NCBI RefSeq assembly: GCF_029227915.1
Contig: NC_079880.1
Span: 33,537,501-33,601,500 of the forward strand
DNA length: 64,000 nt
DNA from: Hydractinia symbiolongicarpus
Lineage: Eukaryota > Cnidaria > Hydrozoa > Anthoathecata > Hydractiniidae
Direction of reading: 5' to 3'
A program made the position numbers and the translations under genes. Positions 51,701-62,329 of the stretch are shown in pieces (position 1 is the stretch's first letter; each line of letters starts with the position of its first letter). Under the pieces are notes generated by a model. That model saw only the letters and a list, made by a program, of their open reading frames with translations. It was not told the origin of the DNA and made no database searches.

Positions 51701-53687
51701 AGTCCATTGAGAATGGAAGGACTAGACCAATGGTAACAAGCTTGGACGCGTGGAACCACGTGATTTACCTGTAAGGCCTTTATTAGGCGTCAAAAGGCCG
51801 TATTATAGCCTTTAGAGTCCTTTACATGTAGTTTACGGCATTCCCATGGCATGGAGCCCAGGAGAACAACTTAGGACGTCGTAGTGTATTGAGAGTGGAA
51901 GGACTAGGCCAATGGTAACAAGTTTGGACGCGTGGAACCACGTGATTTACGTGTAAGGCCTTTAATAGGCCTCAACGGGACGCATTATAGCCTTTTTATG
52001 GCGTGTGCATGAGGTTTACGGCGTTCTAAAGCCATGGAAACAGGGAAAACAACTTAGGACGTCGTAGTGTATTGAGAATGGAAGGACTAGACCAATCGTA
52101 ACAGTCATGGACGCGTGGAACGACGTAATTTACGTGTAAGGCCTTTAATAGGCCGCAAAAGGCCGTATTACAGCCTTTAGAGTTCTTTGCATGTAGTTTA
52201 CGGCGTTCCCAAGGCATGGAGACAGGGAGAACAACTTAGGACGTCGTAGTGTATTGAGAGTGGAAGGGCTAGGCCAATGGTAACCAGTATGGACGCGTGG
52301 AACCGCGTAACTTACGTGTAAGGCTTTTATTAGGCGGCAAAATGCCATATTGCTTGTTATAGACGTGTGTGCATGTAATTGACGGCATTCCAAAGCCATG
52401 GAGCCAGACAAAATAACTTAAGACGTCGTAGTGCAGAGACAGTGGAAGGACTAGTCCAATGGTAACCTGCGCAGGCACGCGGAACCACGCGATTTACGTG
52501 TAAGGCCTTTAATAGGCGGCAAAAGGCCGTATTACAGCCTTCAAAGTCCTTTGCATGTAGTTTACGGCGTTCCCAAGGCATGGAGCCAGGGAAAACAACT
52601 TGGACGGCGTAGTGTATTGAGAGTGGAAGAACTAGACCAATGGTAACAAGCTTGGACGCGTGGAACCACGTGATTTACCTGTAAGGCCTTTATTAGGCGT
52701 CAAAAGGCCGTATTATAGCCTTTTCATGGCGTGCGCATGTGGATTACGGCTTTCTAAAGCCATGGAACCAGGAATAAAAACTTAGGACGTTCTAGTGTAT
52801 TGAGAGTGGAAGGACTAGACCAATGGTAACCTGCGCAGGCACGCAAAACCACACGATTACGTGTAAGGCATTTAATAGGCGTCAAAAGGACGTATTATAG
52901 CCTTTTCATGGCGTGTGCATGTGGTTTACGGCGTTGTAAAGCCATGGAACCAGGAAGAACAACTTAGGACGCTCTCGTGTATTAAGAGTGGAAAGACTAG
53001 ACCAATGGAAACCTGCGGAGGGACGCGGACCCACGTGATTTACGTGTAACTTTATTAGGCGGCAAAAGGCTGTATTATTGCTTTTCAATGGCGTGTGCAT
53101 GTAGTTGACGGCGTTCCAAAGGTATGGAGCCAGAGAAAACAACTTAGGACGTCGTAGTGTATTGAGAGTGGAAGAACTAGATTAATGAGAACAAGCTTGG
53201 ACGCGCGGAACCACGTAATTTACGTGTAAGGCCTTTGTTAGGCGTCAAAAGGCCGTATTATAGCCTTTTCATGGCGTGTGCATGTGGTTTACGGCGTTCT
53301 CAAGGCATGGAACCAGGGAAAAGCCTTAGGACGCTCTCGTGTACTGAGAGTGGAAACTCTAGACCAATGGGCACCTGTGCAGGCACGCGAACCCACGTGA
53401 TTTACATGTAAGGCCTTCATTAGGCTGCAAAAGGACATATGGCTATAGACGTGTGTGCATGTAGTTGACGGCGTTCCAAAGCTATCGAGCCAGAGATAAC
53501 AACTTAGGACGTCGTAGTGCATTGAGAATGGGAGGACTAGACCAATGGTAAACGGCATGGACGCGTGGAACGACGTAATTTACGTGTAAGGTCTTTAATA
53601 GGCCGCAAAAGGTGGCATTATAGCTTTTCAATGCCGTGTGCATGTGGTTTACGGCGTTCTCAAGGCATGGAGCAAGGAAAGAGACTT

Positions 53688-53814
53688 AGAATGTCGTAGT
53701 GTATTAAGAGTTGAAGAACTAGATCAATGAGAACAAGCTTGGACGCGCAGCCTTTAGACGCATGTGTACGTAGTTGACGGCGTTGTACAGCCTTGGCGCT
53801 GGGGAAGGCAACTT
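53688..53814 (+). repeat. Truncated monomer (127 bp)
   Basis: The distance from AGAATGTCGTAG at 53,688 to the next AGGACG at 53,815 is 127 bp. The sequence jumps from CTTGGACGCG directly to CAGCCTTTAGACGC, omitting about 55 bp that include the ACGTG dyad and the AAGGCCTT element. Confidence 0.85.
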
Positions 53815-56363
53815 AGGACGTTCTAGTCCATTGAGAATGGAAGGACTAGACCAATGGCAACCGGCATGGACGCGTTGAACGACGTAATTTGCGCATAAGA
53901 CCTTTAATAGGACGCAAAAAGCCGAATTACAGCCTGTAGAAGCCTTTGCATGTAATTTACGGCGTTCTAAAGCCATGAAGCCAGGGAGAACAATTTAGGA
54001 CGTCGTAGTGCATTGAGAGTGGAAGAACTAGGCCAATGGTAACCTGCGCAGTCACGCGGAACCACGCGATTTACGTGTAAGGCCTTTAATAGGCCGCAAA
54101 AGGCCGCATTATAGCCTTTTTATGGCGTGTGCATGAGGTTTACGGCGTTCTAAAGCCATGGAAACAGGGAAAATAACTTAGGACGCCGTTGTGTATTGAG
54201 AGTGGAAGACGTAGACCAATGAGAACAAGCTTGGATGCGTGGAACCGCGTAATTTACGTGTAAGGCCTTCATTAGGCTGCAAAAGGTGGCATTATAGCTT
54301 TTCAATGGCGTGTGCATGTGGTTTACGGCGTTCTCAAAGCATGGAGCCAGGGAAAAGACTTAGAATGTCGTAGTGTATTGAGAGTGGAAGAATTAGACCA
54401 ATAAGAACAAGTTTGGACGCGATGAACCACGTAATTTACGTGTAAGGCCTTTATTAGGCGTCAAAAGTCCGTATTATAGCCTTTTCATGGCGTGTGCATG
54501 TGGTTTACGGCATTTTAATGCCATGGAACCAGGGAAAATAACTTAGGACGCCGTTGTGTATTGAGAGTGGAAGACGTAGACCAATGAGAACAAGCTTGGA
54601 TGCGTGGAACCGCGTAATTTACGTGCAAGGTCTTCATTAGGCTGCAAAAGGACATTAGCTATAGACGTGTGTGCATGTAGTTGACGGCGTTCCAAAGCCA
54701 TGGAGCCAGAGAAAATAACTTAGGACGTCGTAGTGCATTGACAGTGGAAGTACTAAACCAATGGTAACCTGAGCTGGCACGCGGAACCACACGATTTACG
54801 TGTAAGCCATTTAATAGGCGTCAAAAGCGGTATTATAGCGTTTTCATGTCGCGTGCATGTGGTTTACGGCTTTCTAAAGCAATGGAACCAGGAAAAACAA
54901 CTTAGGACGTCGTAGTCCATTGAGAATGGAAGGACTAGACCAATGGTAAACGGCATGGACGCGTGGAACGACGTAATTTACGTGTAAGGTCTTTAATAGG
55001 CCGCAAAAGGTGGCATTATAGCTTTTAAATGGCGTGTGCATGTGGTTTACGGCGTTCTCAAGGCATGGAGCCAGGAAAAAGACTTAGAATGTCGTAGTGT
55101 ATTGAGAGTTCAAGAACTAGACAAATGGTAACAAGCTTGGACGCTTGGAACCGCGCGATTTACGTGTAAGGCCTTTATTAGGCGTCAAAAGGCCGTATTA
55201 TAGCCTTTTCATGGAGTGTGCATGTGGATTACGGCTTTATAAAGCCATGGAACCAGGAATAACAACTTAGGACGTTCTAGTGTATTGAGAATGGAAGGAC
55301 TAGACCAATGGTAACCGGTATGGACGCGTGGAACCGCGTAACTTACGTGTAAGGCTTTTATTAGGCGGCAAAATGCCATATTGCTGGTTATAGACGTGTG
55401 TGCATGTAATTGACGGCGTTCCAAAGCCATGGAACCAGGGAAAACAACTTAGGACGGCGTAGTGCATTGACAGTGGAAGGACTAAATCAATGGTAACCTG
55501 CGCAGGCACCCGGACCCACCTGATTTACGTGTAAGGCCTTTAATAGGCCGCAAAAGGCCGTATTACAGCCTTTAGAGTCCTTTGCATGTAGTTTACGGCG
55601 TTCCTAAAGCATGGAGACAGGAAGAACAACTTAGGACGTCGTAGTGTATTGAGAGTGGAAGGACAAGGCCAATGGTAACAAGTTTGGACGCGTGGAACCA
55701 CGTGATTTACGTGTAAGGCCTTTAATAGGCCGCAAAAGGACGCATTATAGCCTTTTTATGGCGTGTGCGTGAGGTTTACGGCGTTCTAAAGCCATGGAAC
55801 CAGGGAAAACAGCTTAGGACGGCGTAGTGTAATGAGAGTGGAAGAACTAGACCAATGGTAACAAGCTTGGACGCGTGGAACTACGTAATTTACGTGTAAG
55901 GCTTTTATTAGGCGGCAAAATGCCATATTGCTGGTTATAGACGTGTGTGCATTTGGATTACGACGTTCTAAAGCCATGGAACCAGGAATAACAACTTAGG
56001 ACGTTCTAGTATATTGAGAGGGGAAGGACTAGACCAATGGTAACCTGCGCAGGCACGCGGAACCACGCGATTTACGTGTAAGGCATTTAACAGGCGTCAA
56101 AAGGCCGTATTATAGCCTTTTCAATGGCGTGTGCATGTAGTTGACGGCGTTCCAAAGCTATGGAGACAGAAAAAACAACTTAGGACGTCGTAGTGCATTG
56201 ACAGTGGAAGGACTAGACCAATGGTAATAAACTTGGACGCGTGGAACCACGTTTTTTACGTGTAAGGCCTTTATTAGGCGTCAAAAGGCCGTATTATAGC
56301 CTTTTCATGGCGTGTGCATGTGGTTTACGGCGTTCTCAAGGCATGGAGCCAGGGAAAAGCCTT

Positions 56364-56487
56364 AGGACGCTCTCGTGTATTGAGAGTGGAAAGACTAGAC
56401 CAATGGTAACCTGCGCAGGCACGCGCATCCACGTGATTTACGTGTAATGCCTTCACTCCCATGGCATGGGGCCAGGGAGAACAACTT
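56364..56487 (+). repeat. Truncated monomer (124 bp)
   Basis: AGGACGC at 56,364 is followed by the next AGGACGTCG at 56,488, 124 bp later. The sequence passes from GTAATGCCTTCA straight to CTCCCATGGCATGG, losing about 59 bp from the second half of the monomer. The dyad is kept here, unlike in the 127-bp monomer. Confidence 0.85.
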
Positions 56488-57130
56488 AGGACGTCGTAGT
56501 GTATTGTCAGTGGAAGACCTACACCAATGGTAACCTGCACAGCCACGCGGACCCACCTGATTTACGTTTAAGGCATTTAATAGGCGTCAAAAGGCCGTAT
56601 TATAGCCTTTTCATGGCGTGTGCATGTGGTTTACGGCGTTCTAAAGCCATGGAACCAGGGAAAATAACTTACAACGTTCTAGTCCATTGAGAATGAAAGG
56701 ACTAGACCAATGGTAACCGGCATGGACGCGTGGAATGACGTAATTTACGTGTAAGGTCTTTAATAGGCCGCAAAAGGCCGTATTATAGCCTTTTCATGGC
56801 GTGTGCATGTGGTTTACGGCGTTGTAAAGCCATGGAACCAGAGAAAACAACTTAGGACGGCGTAGTGTGTTGAGAGTGGAAGAACTAGACCAATGGTAAC
56901 AAGCTTGGACGCGTGGAACCCTGTGATTTACGTGTAAGGCATTTATTTAATAGGCGTCAAAAGGCCGTATTATAGCCTTTTCATGGCGTGTGCATGTGGT
57001 TTACGGCGTTGTAAAGCCATGGAACCAGGGAAAACAACTTAGGACGGCGTAGTGTGTTGAGAGTGGAAGAACTAGACCAATGGTAACAAGCTTGGACGCG
57101 TGGAACCCCGTGATTTACGTGTAAGGCCTT

Positions 57131-58300
57131 TATTCGGCGGCAAAAGACCGTAGTACAGCTTTAGAGGCGTGTGCTTGAAGTTGACGGCGTTCTATAGTCA
57201 TTGAACCAGGGAAAAGGGCTTACAACGTACTAGTCCATTAAGAGTGGAAGGACTAGACAAATGATAACCAGCTTGGACGGTTGGAAGCACGTAATTTACG
57301 TGTAAGGCCTTTATTAGGCGGCAAAAGACCGTATTACGGCCTTTAGACCAATGGTAACTGGCTGGAGTGTGCGCGTAGTTGACGGCGATTCAAAGCCATA
57401 TCGCCAGGGGGAACAACTTAAAACGTCGTAGTCAATTCAGAGTGGAAGGAATAGACCAACGGTAACCTGCGCAAGCACGGATAACCACGTGATATACGTG
57501 TAAGGCCTTTATTAGGCGGGAAAAGACTGTATTACAGTATTTAAAGGCCTGTGCATGCAGCTCACGGCGTTCTAAAGCCATGGCGCTACAGAAAACGACT
57601 TACAACGACGTAGTCTACTGAGAGTGGAAAAACTAGACCAATGGTAGCAAGCTTAAATGCGTGTAAACACATGATTTACGTGTAAGTCCTTTATTAGGCA
57701 GCAAAAGACCGTATTACGGCCTTTAGTGGCGTGTGCTTGTAGTTGACGGCGTTCTATAGTCATGGAACCAGGGAAAACATCATACGTAGTCCTATTCCAT
57801 TAAAAGTGGAAGGACGAGACCAATGATAGCCGGTGTAGACGGTTGGAACAACGTAATTTACGTGTAAGGCCTTTATTAGGCGGCAGAAGGCCACATTGCT
57901 GCCTTTAGACGTGTGTGCATGTAGTTGACGGAGTTCCAAAGCTATGGCGCCATGGAGAACAACTTAGAACGGAGTAGTGCATTCAGAGTGGAAGGACTAG
58001 ACCAATGATAATTGGTTTGGACGGTTGGAACCACGTATTTTGCGTGTAAAGCCTTTATTAGGCGGCAAAGGACCTTATTGCAGCCTTTAGACGCATGTGC
58101 ACGTAGTTGACGGCGTTTTAAAGCCATATCGCCAGAGAGAACAACTTAGAACGTCGTAGTTAATTGAGCGTGGAAGGACTAGACCAAAAGTAACCTGCGC
58201 AAGCACGGGTAACCACGTGATATACGTGTAAGGCCTTTATTAGGTGGGAAAAGACTGTATTACAGTATTTAAAGGCCTGTGCATGTAGGTTACGGTGTTC
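57131..58300 (+). repeat. Diverged-flank 11-mer block, first copy
   Basis: This class C stretch recurs at about 59,147-60,315 with a shift of 2,016 bp (CTTTAGACCA 57,341/59,357). In the part I compared base by base the copies agree at roughly 97%, for example CAATTCAGAG against CAATTGAGAG and GGCTGGAGTGTG against GGCTGGCGTGTG. Distinctive shared variants are GAAAAGGGCTTACAACG, GATATACGTG and GTATTTAAAGGCCTG. It is the only long multimer relationship in the flank and looks older than those of the core. Confidence 0.82.
57341..57366 (+). repeat. Misplaced internal segment within a monomer
   Basis: After GCCTTTAGAC the sequence continues CCAATGGTAACTGGCTGG and then returns to GTGTGCGCGTAGTTG. 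The segment ACCAATGGTAAC normally follows ACTAGACC in the first third of the monomer, not this position. The short match TAGAC at both places suggests a microhomology-mediated template switch. The same insert is present at 59,357-59,380 in the second copy. Confidence 0.75.
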
Positions 58301-59146
58301 TAAAGCCGTGGAACCAGGGAAAACAACTTAGGACGGCGTAGTGTATTGAGAGTGGAAGAACTAGACCAATGGTAACAAGCTTGGACGCGTGGAACCACGT
58401 GATTTACGTGTAAGGCCTTTATTAGGCGTCAAAATGCCGTATTATAGCCTTTTCATGGCGTGTGCATGTGGATTACGGCGTTCTCAAAGCATGGAGCTAG
58501 GGAAAAGACTTAGAATGTCGTAGTGTATTGAGAGTGGAAGGACTAGACCAATGGTAACATGGGCAGGCACGTGGCCCACGTGATTTACGTGTGAGGCCTT
58601 TAATAAGCCGCAAAAGGCCGTATTTCAGCCTTTAGAGTCTTTTGCATGTAGTTTACGGTGTTCTAAAGCCATGGAACCAGGGAAAACAACTTAGGACGTC
58701 GTAGTGCAAGGAGAGTGGAAGGACTACAACAATAGTAACCTGCACAGGCATGCGGAACCACGCGATTTACGTGTAAGGCCTTTAATAGGCAGCAAAAGGC
58801 CGTATTATAGCCTTTCCATGGCGTGTGCATGTGGTTTACGGCGTTCTCAAGGCATGGAGCAAAGGAGAAGACTTAGAATGTCGTAGTGTATTGAGAGTGG
58901 AAGAACTAGACCAATAAGAACAAGCTTGAACGAGTTAAACCACGTCATTTACGTCTCAGACCTTTAATAGGTGCCAAAAGGCCGTATTGCAGCCTTTAGA
59001 CGCATGTGCACGTAGTTGACGGCGTTGTACATGCTTGGCGCTGGGGAAAACAGCTTAGGACGTTCTAGTCCATTGAGAATGGAAGGGCTAGACCAATAGT
59101 ACCCGGCTTTGACGCGTGGAATGACGTAATTTACGTGCAAGGCTTT

Positions 59147-60315
59147 TATTAGGCGGCAAAAGACCGTAGTACGGCTTTAGAGGCGTGTGCTTGAATTTGA
59201 CGGCGTTCTATAGTCATTGAACCAGGGAAAAGGGCTTACAACGTACTAGTCCATTAAGAGTGGAAGGACTAGACAAATGATAACCGGCTTGGACGGTTGA
59301 AAGCACGTAATTTACGTGTAAGGCCTTTATTAGGCGGCAAAAGACCGTATTACGGCCTTTAGACCAATGGCAACTGGCTGGCGTGTGCGCGTAGTTGACG
59401 GCGATTCAAAGCCATATCGCCAGGGAGAACAACTTAAAACGTCGTAGTCAATTGAGAGTGGAAGGACTAGACCAACGGTAACCTGCGCAAGCACGGGTAA
59501 CCACGTGATATACGTGTAAGGCCTTTATTAGGCGGGAAAAGACTGTATTACAGTATTTAAAGGCCTGTGCATGCAGCTCACGGCGTTCTAAAGCCATGGC
59601 GCTAAAGAAAACGACTTACAACGACGTAGTCTACTGAGAGTGGAAGAACTAGACCAATGGTAGCAAGCTTAAATGCGTGTAGACACATGATTTACGTGTA
59701 AGGCCTTTATTAGGCAGCAAAAGACCGTATTACGGCCTTTAGTGGCGTGTGCTTGTAGTTGACGGCGTTCTATAGTCATGGAACCAGGGAAAACATCTTA
59801 CGTAGTCCTATTCCATTAAGAGTGGAAGGACGAGACCAATGATAGCGGCGTAGACGGTTGGAACCACGTAATATACGTGTAAGGCCTTTATTAGGCGGCA
59901 GAAGGCCACATTGCTGCCTTTAGACGTGTGTGCATGTAGTTGACGGAGTTCCAAAGCCATGGCGCCATGGAAAACAACTTAGAACGGAGTAGTACATTCA
60001 GAGTGGAAGGACTAGACCAATGATAATTGGTTTGGACGGTTGGAACCACGTATTTTACGTGTAAAGCCTTTACTAGGCGGCAAAGGACCTTATTGCAGCC
60101 TTTAGACGCATGTGCACGTAGTTGACGGCGTTTCAAAGCCATATCGCCAGAGAGAACAACTTAGAACGTCGTAGTTAATTGAGAGTGGAAGGACTAGACC
60201 AAAAGTAACCTGCGCAAGCACGGGTAACCACGTGATATACGTGTAAGGCCTTTATTAGGTGGGAAAAGACTGTATTACAGTATTTAAAGGCCTGTGCATG
60301 TAGCTCACGGTGTTC
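59147..60315 (+). repeat. Diverged-flank 11-mer block, second copy
   Basis: It pairs with 57,131-58,300. Beyond the right edge, 60,320-60,660 again resembles about 59,600-59,940 and 57,590-57,930 (ACGACGTAGTCTACT, CCTATTCCATTAAGAG), so the unit has a partial third repeat. The third repeat carries more changes (GACTTCCAACG, GGTTGGTACCACC). Confidence 0.8.
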
Positions 60316-61079
60316 TAAAGCCATGGGGCTACGGAAATCGACTTCCAACGACGTAGTCTACTAAGAGTGGAAGAACTAGACCAATGGTAACAAGCTTGGA
60401 TGCGTGGAAACACGTGATTTGCGTATAAGGCCTTTGTTAGGCGGCAAAAGACCGTATTACGGCCTTTAGATGCGTGTGCTTGTAGTTGACGGCGTTCTAT
60501 AGTCATGGAAGCAGGGAAAACATCTTACGAAGTCCTATTCCATTAAGAGTGGAAGGACGAGACCAATAATAACCGACTTAGACGGTTGGTACCACCTAAT
60601 TTACGTGTAAGGTTTTTATTAGGCGGCAGAAGGCCAAATTGCTGCCTTTAGACGTGTGTTCATGTAGTTGACGGAGTTCCAAAGTCATGGAGCCGGACAA
60701 AACAACTTAGGACGGCGTAGTGCATTGAGAGTGAAGAGACTAGACCAATGGTAACCTGCACAGGCATGCGGAACAACGCGATTTACGTGTAAGGATTTAT
60801 TAGGCGTCAAAAGTCCGTATTATAGCCTTTTCATGGCGTGTGCATGTAGTTTACGGCGTTCTAAAGCCATGGAACCAGGGAAAACAACTTAGGACGACCT
60901 AGTGTATTGAAAGTGGAAGGACTAGACAAATGGTAACCTGCGCAGGCACGCGGAACCACGTGATTTACGTGTAAGGCCTTTAATAGGCGGCAAAAGGCCG
61001 TATTACAGACTATAGACGAATGTGCACGTTGTTGACGGCGTTGTACAGCCTGGGCGCTGGGGAAAACAACATAGGATGT

Positions 61080-61360
61080 TCTAGTCTATTGAGAATGGAA
61101 GGACGAGACCATTGGTAACCGGCATGGAACGGCGTAATTTACGTGTAAGGCTTTTATTAGGCGGCAAAAGGCCATATTGCTGCCTATAGACGTGTGTGCA
61201 TGTAATTGACGGCGTTCCAAAGCCATGGAGCAAGAGAGAATAACTTAGGACGTCGTAGTGCATTGACAGTGGAAGGACTAGACCAATGGTAACCTGCGCA
61301 GGCACGCGGAACCACGCGATTTACGTGTGAGGCATTTAATAGGCGTCAAAAGGCCGTTTT
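61080..61360 (+). repeat. Flank segment repeated at 63.6-63.9 kb
   Basis: TGTAATTGAC at 61,201 and 63,741 is shifted 2,540 bp (14 monomers), with the shared variants TGCCTATAGACG, GGAGCAAGAGAG and GTGAGGCATTTAATAGG around it. The upstream monomers do not match as well, and 61,110-61,130 has lost about 8 bp (GGCATGGAACGGCG). Confidence 0.7.
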
Positions 61361-62329
61361 ATAGCCTTTTTATGGCGTGTGCATGTGGTTTACGGCGTTC
61401 TAAAGCCATGGAACCAGGGAAAACAACTTAGGTCGTCTTAGTGTATTAAGAGTGGAAGGACTAGACCAATGAGAGCAAGCTTGGACGCGTGGAACCACGT
61501 AATATAAGTGTAAGGCCTTTAATAGGCGTCAAAAAGCCGTATTATAGCCTTTTCATGGCGAGTGCATGTGGTTTACGGCGTTCTAAAGACATGGAACCAG
61601 GGAAAACAACTTAGGACGTCGTAGTGCAAGGAGAGTGGAAGGACTACACCAATGGTAACCTGCGCAGGCATGCGGAACCACGCAATTTACGTGTAAGGCC
61701 TTTAATAGGCAGCAAAAGGCCGTATTATAGCCTTTCAATGGCGTGTGCATGTGGTTTACGGTGTTCTCAAGGCATGGAGCTAGGGAAAAGACTTAGAATG
61801 TCGTAGTGTATTGAGAGTGGAAGGACTAGACCAATGGTAAAATGGGCAGGCACGTGGCCAACGTGATTTACGTGTAAGGCCTTTAATAGGCCGCAAAAGG
61901 CCGTATTTCAGCCTTTAGAGTCTTTTGCATGTAGTTTACGGTGTTCTAAAGCCATGGATCCAGGAAAAACAACTTAGGACGGCGTAGTGTATTGAGAGTG
62001 GAAGAACTAGACCAATGGTAACAAGCTTGGACGCGTGGAACCACGTGATTTACGTGTAAGGCCTTTATTAGCCGTCAAAATGCCGTATTATAGCCTTTTC
62101 ATGGCGTGTGCATGTGGATTACGGCGTTCTAAAGCCATGGAACCAGGAATAATAACTTAGGACGTTCTAGCGATGGAGAGAGGAAGGACTAGACCAATGG
62201 TAACCTGCACAACCACGCGGAACCACGCGATTTACATGTAAGGCCTTTAATAGGCGTCAAAAGGCCGTATTATAGCCTTTTCATGGCGTGTGCATGTGGT
62301 TTACGGCGTTGTAAAGTCATTGAACCTGG

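Noticed and set aside
56241-56690. Plus-strand open frames near 56.2, 56.5, 58.7 and 61.6 kb
   Set aside because: They are again repeats of one satellite frame (RPYYSLFMACACGLRR and variants) with no ribosomal or splice context and no domain resemblance.
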